Origin: Geomonas limicola
Lineage (GTDB): Bacteria; Desulfobacterota; Desulfuromonadia; Geobacterales; Geobacteraceae
Direction of reading: 5' to 3'
Assembly: GCF_014193675.1 (NCBI RefSeq)
Contig: NZ_BLXZ01000008.1
Span: 186,001 to 250,000 of the forward strand
DNA length: 64,000 bases
This document shows, in pieces, positions 36,683 through 46,086 of this stretch. The notes under the pieces were generated by a model, which did not search any database, was not told where the DNA came from, and saw only the letters and a list, made by a program, of their open reading frames with translations. Positions within the stretch are counted from its first letter, which is position 1. Every line of letters starts with the position of its first letter. Position numbers and translations under genes: made by a program.

Positions 36683-38467
36683 ATGAGGATGCGAGTAGCG
36701 GACTATATCGTGGATCGGCTGTACCAGGCGGGCGCCGAACACGCGTTCCTGATTACGGGCGGGATGATCATGACCCTCACCGACGCCCTGCTTGTCCACG
36801 GCAAACAGCAGTACGTCTGCTGCCACCACGAGCAGGCTGCCGCCATGGCCGCCGACGCCTACGGCCGCTACACCAACAAGCTGGGCGTTGCCTATGTCAC
36901 CGCTGGCCCGGCCGCCCTCAATACCCTGACGGGGGTGGTGGGGGCCTACGTCGACCGCTCGCCGTGCATCGTGGTGGCGGGTCAGTCCAAGGTTTCCCAG
37001 GCCACGGTCACCGAGCCGCGCCAGTTTGCCCTGCAGGGTTTCAACACGCTGCCCATCTTCGAGCAGGTCACCAAGTACGCGGTGATGCTGGACCGGGTGG
37101 ACAAGGTGAAGTACGAGGTCGAGAAGTGCATCCACATTGCCATGTCGCACCCTGTGGGCCCGGTCTGGATCGAGTGCCCCATCGACATCCAGGCTGCCTC
37201 CTTCGATCCGGACGACTACCCGGGCTTTACCCCCGAACCTTCCGTGCCTGACGACGCAGTGCTGGACGCCCTGGTCGACCAGGTGGCCGAGGCGTTGCGC
37301 TCGAGCCGCCGCCCCTTCCTGCTCCTGGGGGCCGGGGTCCGCCTGGCCGGTGCGGTGGATGCCGCCCGTGATTTCGCGACCGCCACCAACATTCCGGTGC
37401 TGACGAGCCGCCTGGGGATGGACCTCCTGGAGTACGACCATCCGCTCTACGTCGGCCATCCCGGTACCTACGGCGACCGCCCGGCAAACTTCACGGTCCA
37501 GAACGCGGACCTGATGATCAACATCGGATGTCGTCTGGGCGTGGGGCTCGTCGGCTACGACTACCAGGACTTCGCACCGCACGCGAAAAAGGTGATCGTG
37601 GACGTGGACCCCGAAGAGCTGCGTAAGCCCTCCATCGTCCCGGATATCCCCGTGCTGGCCGACGCCGCCTGTTTTCTGGAGCGGTTGACCCGCAAGCTTG
37701 CGGGCTTCAAGCACCAAAATCAGGCCTGGGTGGACCAGACCCAGAGCTGGAAGCGCAATTACCCGGTGGACCTCCCCGAGTACCTCAAGGAGAAGGAGGG
37801 GATCAACTCCTACCACTTCATGACGGCCTTCTCGGAGAAGATGGAGGAGGGGGACCTGTTCCTCCTGGATACCGGCTCCTGTTTCCACGTGCACGCCCAG
37901 GCCTTCCGGATGAAGCGGGGGCAGCGCCACATCATCACCGGCGGCCTCTCCACCATGGGCTACATGCCCGGCGCCATCGGTGTCGCTGCGGCCAGCGCAG
38001 GCCGCGACGTCTACTGCGTAACCGGCGACGGGTCGCTGCAGATGAACCTGCAGGAACTGCAGACCATCGTGCACAACAAGTTTCCGGTGAAGCTCATGGT
38101 GCTCAACAACAACGGGTACCTCTTGATCCGCCACTCCCAGGGGAACTTCATGGAGGGGCGTCTGATCGGCGAGAGCCCGGCCACCGGGGTGAGTTTCCCC
38201 GACCTCAAGAAGATCGCCAAGGCCTACGGCATCAGCTATGTCAAGATCTCGCGCCTGAGCGAGCTCTCGGCCAAGCTGGACCAGGTGAAAGAACTCACCG
38301 GCCCGGTCATCTGCGAAATCATCACCCCCTCGAAACAGCTCTTGGTCCCGAGGGTGGCCTCCAAGAAGCTTGACGACGGCACCATGGTCTCCATGCCCTA
38401 CGACGACATGTTCCCCTTCCTGCCCCGGGACGAGTACCAGAAGAACCGCGTTTTTGACAAGCTGTAA
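36683..38467 (+). CDS. Thiamine-diphosphate enzyme, acetolactate-synthase-like (YerE-like)
   Basis: 594 residues, three-domain ThDP fold. The catalytic Glu is in HHEQAAAMAADAYGR (about residue 50), the central domain is Rossmann-like (residues ~190-330), and the ThDP motif GDGSLQMNLQELQ...NN is at about 447. By family it could be acetolactate synthase, but its place directly after rfbFGH matches YerE of Yersinia yersiniose synthesis, which adds a two-carbon unit from pyruvate to the C4 ketone of a CDP-3,6-dideoxysugar. AAGGAG is upstream. The donor substrate here is uncertain because of the aldolase genes that follow. Confidence 0.85.
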   Translation: MRMRVADYIVDRLYQAGAEHAFLITGGMIMTLTDALLVHGKQQYVCCHHEQAAAMAADAYGRYTNKLGVAYVTAGPAALNTLTGVVGAYVDRSPCIVVAGQSKVSQATVTEPRQFALQGFNTLPIFEQVTKYAVMLDRVDKVKYEVEKCIHIAMSHPVGPVWIECPIDIQAASFDPDDYPGFTPEPSVPDDAVLDALVDQVAEALRSSRRPFLLLGAGVRLAGAVDAARDFATATNIPVLTSRLGMDLLEYDHPLYVGHPGTYGDRPANFTVQNADLMINIGCRLGVGLVGYDYQDFAPHAKKVIVDVDPEELRKPSIVPDIPVLADAACFLERLTRKLAGFKHQNQAWVDQTQSWKRNYPVDLPEYLKEKEGINSYHFMTAFSEKMEEGDLFLLDTGSCFHVHAQAFRMKRGQRHIITGGLSTMGYMPGAIGVAAASAGRDVYCVTGDGSLQMNLQELQTIVHNKFPVKLMVLNNNGYLLIRHSQGNFMEGRLIGESPATGVSFPDLKKIAKAYGISYVKISRLSELSAKLDQVKELTGPVICEIITPSKQLLVPRVASKKLDDGTMVSMPYDDMFPFLPRDEYQKNRVFDKL

Positions 38468-38498
38468 CCTCGGTGTTTCAGGCACCGGAAGGAGCACT

Positions 38499-39377
38499 AT
38501 GGAAAAGGTCAAAGTAGCCATACTGGGTAGTGGAAACATCGGTACCGATCTGCTCATCAAGATCTTGAGGTCCGAGTACCTCGAGTGCAGCCTGTTCATC
38601 GGTCGCAACCTCTCCTCGCGCGGCATGTCCAAGGCGGTCAGCCTCGGGGTCAAGGTCTCGGACCAGGGGATCGACGCCATCGTCAAGGACCCGAAGTGCT
38701 GTGAAATAGTTTTCGACTGCACCTCTGCGATGAGCCACGAAAAGCACGCCCCGATCTTCAAGGAGTTGGGGATTGTCGCCATCGACCTCACCCCCGCAAA
38801 GCTCGGCCCCTTCTGCATCCCGGCCATCAACCTCGAGGACACCATCGGGGAAATGAACGTGAACATGATCACCTGCGGCGGCCAGGCTTCCATACCGCTT
38901 GCCTGGGTGATCGGCCAGACCCAGAAAAACGTCGAGTACGTCGAGGTGGTTTCCACCATCTCCTCCAAGAGCGCCGGCCCCGCCACGCGCCTCAACCTGG
39001 ACGAGTACATCGAGACCACCGAGAAGGGGGTCCAGATGTACTCCGGCTGCCCGAAAACCAAGGCGATCCTGAACCTGAACCCGGCGGAGCCCTGCATCGA
39101 CATGCAGACCACCGTCTACGCCAAGGTTCCCAAGCCGGACATGAAGGCCCTCCACAAGGGGGTGGAGGAGATGATCGCCAAGATCCGGCGCTACGTGCCG
39201 AGCTACGACCTGGTGGTCCCGCCGACCTACGAGAATGACCGCATCATCATGACCATTCGCGTCAGGGGGCTGGGGGATTTCCTCCCCACCTACGCGGGGA
39301 ACCTGGACATCATCAACTGCGCGGCCATAGCCGTCGCGGAGGAGTTTGCCAAGTCGCTGGCGGCCCAAAGGGGGTAA
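38499..39377 (+). CDS. Acylating acetaldehyde dehydrogenase (MhpF/DmpF-like)
   Basis: 292 residues. NAD-binding VAILGSGNIGTDLLIK at the start, catalytic Cys in ITCGGQASIP (about residue 126), and IPLAWVI...SSKSAGPATR. Interconverts acetaldehyde and acetyl-CoA. GGAAGGAGC precedes the ATG. In catabolic pathways this enzyme is physically channelled with the aldolase encoded three bases downstream; the same gene pair here sits in a deoxysugar cluster, so a biosynthetic direction is suspected. Confidence 0.93.
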   Translation: MEKVKVAILGSGNIGTDLLIKILRSEYLECSLFIGRNLSSRGMSKAVSLGVKVSDQGIDAIVKDPKCCEIVFDCTSAMSHEKHAPIFKELGIVAIDLTPAKLGPFCIPAINLEDTIGEMNVNMITCGGQASIPLAWVIGQTQKNVEYVEVVSTISSKSAGPATRLNLDEYIETTEKGVQMYSGCPKTKAILNLNPAEPCIDMQTTVYAKVPKPDMKALHKGVEEMIAKIRRYVPSYDLVVPPTYENDRIIMTIRVRGLGDFLPTYAGNLDIINCAAIAVAEEFAKSLAAQRG

Positions 39378-39380
39378 TCC

Positions 39381-40406
39381 ATGAAGAACGTGATCATCAG
39401 TGACGCAACGCTGCGTGACGGCTCCCATGCCATCGCGCACCAGCTCACCAAGGAGAACATCGCGGAGTACGCCAAGGCGGCGGATAAGGCGGGCATTCCC
39501 ATCGTCGAGGTGGGACATGGCAACGGGCTGGGCGCCTCCTCGGTGCAGGTGGGCTTAAGCCTGTTGTCGGACGTCGAGATGCTGGAGACCGCCCGGGAGA
39601 ACCTGACGCGTTCCAAGCTCGGCATCCACGTGATCCCCGGCTTCGCCACGGTCCGCAAGGATCTGGAGGTTGCCTTCAAACTGGGGGTGGACGTGGTGCG
39701 CGTCGCTTCGCACTGCACCGAGGCCGACGTCACCGAACGCCACATCTCGGCGACCCGCGAGCATGGCAAGGAAGCCTACGGCGTCCTCATGATGAGCCAC
39801 ATGGCGTCCAAGGAAGTGCTCCTCGACGAGGGGCTCAAGATGCAGTCCTACGGTGCCGAGGCGCTCATCATCATGGACTCGGCGGGTGCTTACCTGCCGG
39901 ACGACGTGGAGGACCGCATCAGCCACCTGGTGGCGAACCTGAACATCCCGGTCGGCTTCCACGCCCACAACAACCTGGGGATGGGAATCGCCAACTCGCT
40001 GACCGCCCTGAAGGCCGGGGCTCAGCTTTTGGACGGAGCGGCTCGCGGCTTCGGTGCCGGCGCCGGCAACGCGCAGCTCGAGGTGCTGGTAGCCGTGCTG
40101 GAGAAGATGGGGTACCACACCGGCATCGAGCTCTACCCGCTTCTGGACGCTGCAGACCTGGTCGAGAAGAAGATCATGAAGGTGGTCCCCAGTATCTCCA
40201 GCTCGAGCCTGGTGAGCGGTCTCGCCGGTGTGTTCTCGGCATTCTCGAAGCACGTGGCGGCGGCTGCGAAGGAGTACGGGGTGGACCCGCGCGACATCTT
40301 CTTCGAACTGGGGAGGCGGCGCGTGGTTGGCGGGCAGGAAGACAAGATCGTCGAGGTTGCCATGGAACTGCGCGACGGCAAGGTGAGAGGTGCACATGCA
40401 GAATAA
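39381..40406 (+). CDS. 4-hydroxy-2-oxovalerate aldolase (MhpE/DmpG-like)
   Basis: 341 residues, normal length. TIM-barrel motif ISDATLRDGSHA (metal-binding Asp, catalytic Arg/His, residues ~6-17), GFHAHNNLGMGIANS (metal-binding His pair, ~193-207), and the C-terminal communication helices. Cleaves or forms 4-hydroxy-2-oxopentanoate from pyruvate and acetaldehyde. It is coupled to the dehydrogenase upstream and overlaps the next gene by 11 bases. Confidence 0.94.
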   Translation: MKNVIISDATLRDGSHAIAHQLTKENIAEYAKAADKAGIPIVEVGHGNGLGASSVQVGLSLLSDVEMLETARENLTRSKLGIHVIPGFATVRKDLEVAFKLGVDVVRVASHCTEADVTERHISATREHGKEAYGVLMMSHMASKEVLLDEGLKMQSYGAEALIIMDSAGAYLPDDVEDRISHLVANLNIPVGFHAHNNLGMGIANSLTALKAGAQLLDGAARGFGAGAGNAQLEVLVAVLEKMGYHTGIELYPLLDAADLVEKKIMKVVPSISSSSLVSGLAGVFSAFSKHVAAAAKEYGVDPRDIFFELGRRRVVGGQEDKIVEVAMELRDGKVRGAHAE

Positions 40407-41439
40407 AATCGCGATGCTCAGATCTGATTGTGCCGAGGTGCTGGCTTCCCAGGTGGAGCGGCTCGCCCCGCTGAAAAACCAGCTGGTCTACGTGACGGGG
40501 GGGACCGGGTTCGTCGGGACCTGGCTGGCCGAAATGGTCTCGTACCTCAACGACGACCACGGCTTCGGCACCAGGCTCATCCTCGCAGCACGCGACCTGG
40601 ATGCCTTCCGGGCCAAGGCGCCGCACCTGGCGGCACGCGCCGATCTGGAGCTGGTCAGCCAGGACGTGCGCTACCTGCGCGAGCTTCCCGAAGGGGTTAA
40701 CTATCTTGTGCATGCCGCGGCCACCCCGGACAACCGGCAGCACGCCTCCGATCCGATCGGTTCCATGGAAACCATCACCCGCGGTACGGCAAACCTCCTG
40801 GACGCCGCCATGAAGCTCCCGGATCTGAAGAAGATCCTGAACCTCAGCTCCGGGCAGATCTACGGGCGCCAGCGCATCGACGAGGCGCGCATACCGGAGA
40901 CCCGCCCGGGGACCCTGAGCTGCGATAGCATCATGTCCGTCTATCCCGAGGCGAAGCGCTACGCCGAGACCCTGTGCTGCGCCTACTGGAGCCTCTACAA
41001 GATCCCGGTGGTGACTGCGCGTCCCTTCGCCTTCATGGGGCCGTACCAGGGACTGGACAAGCCGTGGGCCATCAACAACTTCTTCCGCGACGCCCTGAAG
41101 GATGCGACCATCCGCATCATCGGCAACGGACTGCCGGAACGCAGCTACCTCTACCCGAGCGACATGGCGGCCTGGCTTCTGGCCATCCTGGTCGACGGTA
41201 CTCCCGGCCACGCCTACAATGTCGGCAGCCCGACCGGCGTAACCCTCGGCGACCTCGCGGAGAAGATCAAGCGCTACGCCCAGTCTTCCTCCATCATCGA
41301 AATCAGGCGGATGAACGATGACCGTTCGCGGTTCATCCCGGACGATACCCAGTGCCGCAAGACGCTGGGGCTTCAGGTGACGGTGGGGATTGACGAGGCC
41401 CTGCAGCGTTCGGTGCGCTGGCTCAAGACCATCGCCTAG
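40396..41439 (+). CDS. NAD-dependent epimerase/dehydratase (extended SDR) 1
   Basis: 347 residues. LVYVTGGTGFVGTWLAEM near residue 32, SSGQIYG, and YPEAKRYAE (YxxxK) catalytic pair, plus RPFAFMGPYQGLD: an extended SDR nucleotide-sugar enzyme. The ATG at 40396 follows GAGAGG and lies inside the aldolase gene's end. It may reduce or epimerise the CDP-sugar; a YerF-like ketoreductase role is possible. Confidence 0.88.
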   Translation: MQNKIAMLRSDCAEVLASQVERLAPLKNQLVYVTGGTGFVGTWLAEMVSYLNDDHGFGTRLILAARDLDAFRAKAPHLAARADLELVSQDVRYLRELPEGVNYLVHAAATPDNRQHASDPIGSMETITRGTANLLDAAMKLPDLKKILNLSSGQIYGRQRIDEARIPETRPGTLSCDSIMSVYPEAKRYAETLCCAYWSLYKIPVVTARPFAFMGPYQGLDKPWAINNFFRDALKDATIRIIGNGLPERSYLYPSDMAAWLLAILVDGTPGHAYNVGSPTGVTLGDLAEKIKRYAQSSSIIEIRRMNDDRSRFIPDDTQCRKTLGLQVTVGIDEALQRSVRWLKTIA

Positions 41440-41499
41440 CGTGCGGATGCTCTCCCTGCGGCTGTCGGGGTGAGGTCGATCGAGCGGTAGTACCACGAC

Positions 41500-42444
41500 A
41501 TGGAACGAAGCATGACAAAGCCTAACCACAGGATCGCCATCCTCGGGGCCACCAGCCACATCGCCAAAGGTCTTATCGTTGGCCTGGCTGCTGCCGGGCA
41601 CCGGCTCACCCTTTTTGCCCGCTCCCCCGAGCGGGTACGGGGCTTCCTGGTTCTCGCCGGTATCACACAGCAGGTGCCGGTGCTGCCCATCGAAGGCTTT
41701 TGCGAGGGTTCCTACGACGTTGTCATCAACTGTGTCGGTATCGGCGATCCGGGAAAGCTGCGCGAGAAGATGTCCAGCATCTTCCGGGTTACCGAGCATT
41801 TCGACAACCTGGTGCTCGACTACCAGGGACGCCATCCTGCCACCCTCTACCTGAACCTGAGTAGCGGAGCAGCCTACGGCCAGGATTTCTACGAGCCGGT
41901 GCGCGAGGATTCCCGCGCCTGCTTCGACATCAACCATCTTGGCATGGGCGACTACTACGGAATGGCCAAAGCCTGCTCGGAGGCCAAGCATCGGGCACTT
42001 TCCGGACGGCCCATCGTCGATTTGCGGGTCTTTGGCTACTTCAGCCGGTTCATCGACCTGGAGACCAAGTACCTGATGTGCGAGGTGGTAACCTGCCTGA
42101 AGCGCGGCGAGGTGTTCGTGACGGGGAGCGGCAACATCATGCGGGATTATGTGCATCCCGACGATCTGGTTGCCCTGGTTGAGTGCTGCCTGGAACATCC
42201 GGAGTTGAACGAGGCGTTCGATGTTTACAGCCTGAAGCCCGTGGCAAAGTTCGAGATCCTGGACAGCTTCACCACGCGCTTCGGCCTCAAGGTTCGCATC
42301 GAGGGAGATGTCGCCCACGTAGCACCGACCGGAAACAAGGATAATTACTACTCCGTTAACCGCCGGGCGGCACGAATAGGCTACCAGCCGAAATACAGCT
42401 CCATCGATTCCTTGCTGGTAGAAACGGAAGTGTTGCTGAAATAA
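41500..42444 (+). CDS. NAD-dependent epimerase/dehydratase-like protein (SDR) 2
   Basis: 314 residues. IAILGATSHIAKGLIVGL gives a modified N-terminal glycine motif, NLSSGAAYG and YYGMAKACSE (YxxxK) the active site, RDYVHPDDL the substrate region. It is shorter and divergent from the preceding SDR. Possible 4-C-branch ketoreductase or epimerase of the CDP-sugar. Start at 41500 or an in-frame ATG at 41512. Its stop codon is the first bases of the 83-bp tandem repeat. Confidence 0.82.
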   Translation: MERSMTKPNHRIAILGATSHIAKGLIVGLAAAGHRLTLFARSPERVRGFLVLAGITQQVPVLPIEGFCEGSYDVVINCVGIGDPGKLREKMSSIFRVTEHFDNLVLDYQGRHPATLYLNLSSGAAYGQDFYEPVREDSRACFDINHLGMGDYYGMAKACSEAKHRALSGRPIVDLRVFGYFSRFIDLETKYLMCEVVTCLKRGEVFVTGSGNIMRDYVHPDDLVALVECCLEHPELNEAFDVYSLKPVAKFEILDSFTTRFGLKVRIEGDVAHVAPTGNKDNYYSVNRRAARIGYQPKYSSIDSLLVETEVLLK

Positions 42445-42953
42445 CGATATTTTTGTCGAGATGTTGCTTATCACGTCTGCGATAACGAAGATGGGCTCGG
42501 CAATTAACGACATCGCTGAAGAAATAACGATATTTTTGTAGCGATGTTACTTATCGCGTCTGCGATAACGAAAATGGTCTCGGCGATTAACGACATGGCG
42601 GAAGAAATAACGATATTTTTGTCGGGATGTTACTTATCGCGTCTGCGATAACGAAAATGGTCTCGGCGATTAACGACATGGCGGAAGAAATAACGATATT
42701 TTTGTCGGGATGTTGCTTGTCGCGTCAGCGATAACGAAGATGGTCTCGGCGATTAACGACATCGCGGAAGCAATAACGATATTTTTGTCGGGATGTTGCT
42801 TATCGCGTCTGCGATAACGAAAATGGTCTCGGCGATTAACGACATCGCGGAAGCAATAACGATATTTTTGTCGGGATGTTGCTTATCGCGTCTGCGATAA
42901 CGAAAATGGTCTCGGCAATTAACGACATCGTGAAAGAAATAACGATATCTTTT
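42441..42953. repeat. 83-bp tandem repeat, six units plus a partial seventh
   Basis: ATAACGATAT recurs at 42441, 42524, 42607, 42690, 42773, 42856 and 42939, every 83 bases exactly. Units differ at a few sites. Most contain the hairpin TTATCGC-GTCT-GCGATAA and a GCGATTAACGACATCGC segment that can also fold. The period is not a multiple of three and no frame stays open, so it is not a protein repeat. Distinctly AT-richer than its neighbours. Confidence 0.95.
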
Positions 42954-43054
42954 CACGGAAACTCGCGTATTCCGCAGTCTCTGCACAGTCAGTTCCCTCA
43001 AGAGAGAGATGTCAGGCTCATGAAAAGGTCAACGGTTTAAGAAGGAGAAGTTGA

Positions 43055-43792
43055 GTGAGCGTTTTGAAGTCTTTTGCCAAGATGATCCCCTATCCCTGGC
43101 GCAAAGGGATCTTGGACCTGGTTCGACCCGAGCGTCCCGGTATCGGACCGGTACTCCGCGGCATGGATCGAAACTTACGTACGGTGTTCGACATCGGTGC
43201 GAATGTGGGCGATATTTCATCGCTTATGCTGTACTACTTCCCTCAGGCTACGGTCTACTCCTTCGAGCCCTGCACCTCTACCTACGACACCTTGGTCCGA
43301 AATATTGCAAGGACGGGCCTGGCCGAACGCTCGCGGACCTTCAAGCTCGGGTTCTTCGATGAAGAAAAGCAGGCCGACCTGCATATCACCTCCTTTCACG
43401 GCGCCAACTCGATGCTGGAAATCACCGAAGAGTACCGTGCCCTGCACCCGCACATAAGCAAAATCGACACGGAACAGATCTCCCTGGTCCGCTTGGACGA
43501 TTTCGTCAACGCCAACGGAATCGAGCATATCGACCTGATAAAGATAGATGTGGAGGGGGTGGAGCAGCAGATCCTCAAAGGAGGAGCCGCTACCCTCTCT
43601 TCCAAAGTTGACACGGTGATCATGGAAATGTCGTTCCTGCGGAATCCGCGCAATTCTGGAGAATATCTCCGACTGTTCCAGATCATGCACGATTACGGCT
43701 TCGCTCCGGCAAGAATTTACGATCTCGAGCATGCTTCTGTGCAGGCTGATTGGCCGCTGGGGCAGTTTGACTGCGTCTTTAAAAAGTTCTGA
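43055..43792 (+). CDS. FkbM-family methyltransferase
   Basis: 245 residues. SAM motif VFDIGANVGDISSLML (near residue 48), YSFEPC, and LIKIDVEGVEQQILKGG, the FkbM signature. Probably methylates a sugar hydroxyl of the surface glycan. GTG start after AAGGAGAAG. First gene after the tandem repeat. Confidence 0.9.
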   Translation: MSVLKSFAKMIPYPWRKGILDLVRPERPGIGPVLRGMDRNLRTVFDIGANVGDISSLMLYYFPQATVYSFEPCTSTYDTLVRNIARTGLAERSRTFKLGFFDEEKQADLHITSFHGANSMLEITEEYRALHPHISKIDTEQISLVRLDDFVNANGIEHIDLIKIDVEGVEQQILKGGAATLSSKVDTVIMEMSFLRNPRNSGEYLRLFQIMHDYGFAPARIYDLEHASVQADWPLGQFDCVFKKF

Positions 43793-43841
43793 TACCTCCT
43801 TTCACGGCAGTAGCGGAGAACAACCCTTTCCACCATGGACT

Positions 43842-44999
43842 ATGACAGCCGATAGGATCTACTTTAAAGGCTTAAACGGGATCAGGGCCATAGCTGCCTT
43901 GACGGTCGTGGTGATCCATACCGGCCAGTACCTTTACCTGTTCGACCTGCCACCCTCTCCACGTTACCAGTGGCATTGGCAGAGTTATGCCGTCACGCTC
44001 TTCTTCGTTTTGAGCGGGTTCCTGATAACCTACCTCCTGCTTGAAGAGAAAAAACGTACTGCCACGGTTTCCCTGAAGGGGTTCTACCTGAGGCGTATCC
44101 TAAGGATATGGCCCCTTTACTACCTTGTTGTCATAGGCGTAGTCGTTGCCGCTGAATTCTTGCCGGCGCTGGCATTTCCGGCCATCTCCCCGAAGCAGCT
44201 TGCGCTCTATGCGTTTCTTCTGGCCAACGTGGCCTCTGTTTCGGGTACGGTTGCAACCCCTCTGACTCCTCTTTGGTCCATCGGTGTAGAGGAACAGTTT
44301 TACGCCATCTGGCCGGTCATCATCAAAAAGAGTGGGAATGCCCTTCGTGCACTGCTGGGGGTTATCTTCCTGTACCTCGCGGTCAGAGCTGTCTGTACGG
44401 TGGCTGGTAGTCAAGCTCTCAACGCCTTGGTTGCCGAGACCAGGATCGACTGCATGGCCATTGGCGGAGTAGGCGCCTTGCTGCTTCGTGAGAAGTCGAA
44501 GCTTCTTCCCTACCTCTACTCATATCCCGCGCAAGTTGCTTGTTGGGGGATTTTTCTCTATTCGAGTATCTGGAAGCCGATACACATCATGTCGTCGATC
44601 GACCATGAACTCTATTCCGTCATCTTTGCAATTATCATCCTGAACGTCAGTACCAACCCCAGAACACTGGTAAATCTGGAGAATCCCTTCTGCGATTTTC
44701 TTGGGAAGATATCGTACGGGCTTTACGTGTACCACATGCCCATCATTTTCCTTTTGCGCACAATTCTGAAGTCTTCTTTCGGCAACCAACCGGCGGCGTG
44801 GCTCGTCTATGTCCTGGTTCTGGGCGGAACCATCGTGGCGGCGTACCTGTCGTACCGTTTCTTTGAACTGCCGTTTTTACGCTTAAAGGACCGCTTCAGT
44901 ATTGTCTTAAGCCAAGGTTTCGCAGTCGGGCACGAGGTGCAGGCGGCTCACAGCCAGTCCGGCTCTACCGGTCCTGTGCCGAAAGATCCCGAAGGGTAG
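43842..44999 (+). CDS. Acyltransferase family 3 (OafA/YrhL-like) membrane protein
   Basis: 385 residues, about ten membrane segments. Conserved His in VVIHTGQY (near residue 25), LFFVLSGFLITYLL, and FYLRRILRIWPLYY are the family landmarks. O-acetylates or acylates a glycan at the membrane. The frame opens earlier inside the FkbM gene, but the ATG at 43842 gives the family start. No strong ribosome-binding site. Confidence 0.9.
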   Translation: MTADRIYFKGLNGIRAIAALTVVVIHTGQYLYLFDLPPSPRYQWHWQSYAVTLFFVLSGFLITYLLLEEKKRTATVSLKGFYLRRILRIWPLYYLVVIGVVVAAEFLPALAFPAISPKQLALYAFLLANVASVSGTVATPLTPLWSIGVEEQFYAIWPVIIKKSGNALRALLGVIFLYLAVRAVCTVAGSQALNALVAETRIDCMAIGGVGALLLREKSKLLPYLYSYPAQVACWGIFLYSSIWKPIHIMSSIDHELYSVIFAIIILNVSTNPRTLVNLENPFCDFLGKISYGLYVYHMPIIFLLRTILKSSFGNQPAAWLVYVLVLGGTIVAAYLSYRFFELPFLRLKDRFSIVLSQGFAVGHEVQAAHSQSGSTGPVPKDPEG

Positions 45000-45050
45000 T
45001 GCAGCTTTTTTAAGAGAAGTCTTGGCAGGTAACCTAGAAAGGCTCCAACA

Positions 45051-46079
45051 ATGTCACGGTGGCACAAGAAAATCTTGGCAGTCCTCATGCAGTGGGATTA
45101 CGGCATCGCCGCGCGCGGCATTTCCATCGAGAAATCCAGCTTCTATCCCTGCCTCCAGGACTTGGTAGCCGATGTCGAACCGCTGTGGTACGACGACTAC
45201 CTCCACAATCCGGGCCCTCTGCAGGAGGTGGTGCTGGCCAAGGCTCGCGAAGTGAAGCCGGATCTGATCCTCTTTGTTCCCTACACGGACCAGTTTTCCC
45301 TTGAGACACTCGACACCCTCAGGAAAGAGTTCGCCACCTACTGCTGGTTTGGTGACGACCAGTGGCGCTTTGAAAGCTTTACCTCGCGTTACGCCCCGCA
45401 TTTTACCCACGTCTCCACCACCGACCCCTGGAGTGTGCCGAAATACCAGGGGCTCGGCATCGAGCCGATTCTTACCCAGTGGGCCGGTCAACCGTTTCTC
45501 GCCGATCGCGGGGCACTCAAAGAGGATAAAGCCTTTCGTTACGACGTCTCGTTCATCGGGGCTGCCACCAAGTACCGGAAGTGGTTTGTGGAGAGCCTGG
45601 GCAAATGGGGTATCCGGATCGAGTGTTTCGGTCACGGCTGGCCCAATGGGCGTATCGACAACGAGGAGATGGAGACCATCTTCCGGACCAGCCGGATAAA
45701 TCTCAACATTTCCAATAGTGTCAGCCACGATATCCGCTTCGTCCTGAGCAGTCCCAGAAACCTCTTGCACTACCTGCGCTCCCCCAAGCGGGTGGAGCAG
45801 ATGAAAGCACGCAATTTCGAGATTCCGCTTGCGGGGGGATTCCAGTTGACCAACTACGTCCCCTGCCTCGAGCGCTACCTCACCATAGGCACTGACGTGG
45901 CGGTCTATTCCACCCCGGAGGATTGCAGCGGGCAGATCCGCTACTACCTGGCGCAAGAAGAGGAGAGGATCGCCGTGGCAGAAGCGGGACATGCCAGAGC
46001 CTTGTCCGAGCATATCTATAAGCATCGGCTCGAGAGCATACTCGAAGCGATCTGGGGCGCCTCCCCCGAGAAGGCCTGA
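45051..46079 (+). CDS. CgeB-like glycosyltransferase
   Basis: 342 residues. DLILFVPYTDQFSLETL, FGDDQWRFESF, YDVSFIGAATKYRKWFV, NISNSVSHDIRF and ARNFEIPLAGGFQLTNY match the CgeB-type GT-B family. GAAAGGC lies 8-10 bases ahead of the ATG. Sugar unknown. The next gene follows after seven bases. Confidence 0.8.
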   Translation: MSRWHKKILAVLMQWDYGIAARGISIEKSSFYPCLQDLVADVEPLWYDDYLHNPGPLQEVVLAKAREVKPDLILFVPYTDQFSLETLDTLRKEFATYCWFGDDQWRFESFTSRYAPHFTHVSTTDPWSVPKYQGLGIEPILTQWAGQPFLADRGALKEDKAFRYDVSFIGAATKYRKWFVESLGKWGIRIECFGHGWPNGRIDNEEMETIFRTSRINLNISNSVSHDIRFVLSSPRNLLHYLRSPKRVEQMKARNFEIPLAGGFQLTNYVPCLERYLTIGTDVAVYSTPEDCSGQIRYYLAQEEERIAVAEAGHARALSEHIYKHRLESILEAIWGASPEKA

Positions 46080-46086
46080 CGTGACC

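Noticed and set aside
36683..38467. Plain biosynthetic acetolactate synthase (IlvB)
   Set aside because: No ilvN or ilvC neighbours; position directly after rfbFGH favours a YerE-like sugar-modifying role, though sequence alone cannot exclude acetolactate synthesis.
42441..42953. CRISPR array
   Set aside because: The whole 83-bp unit repeats; there are no unique spacers between short repeats and no cas genes nearby.
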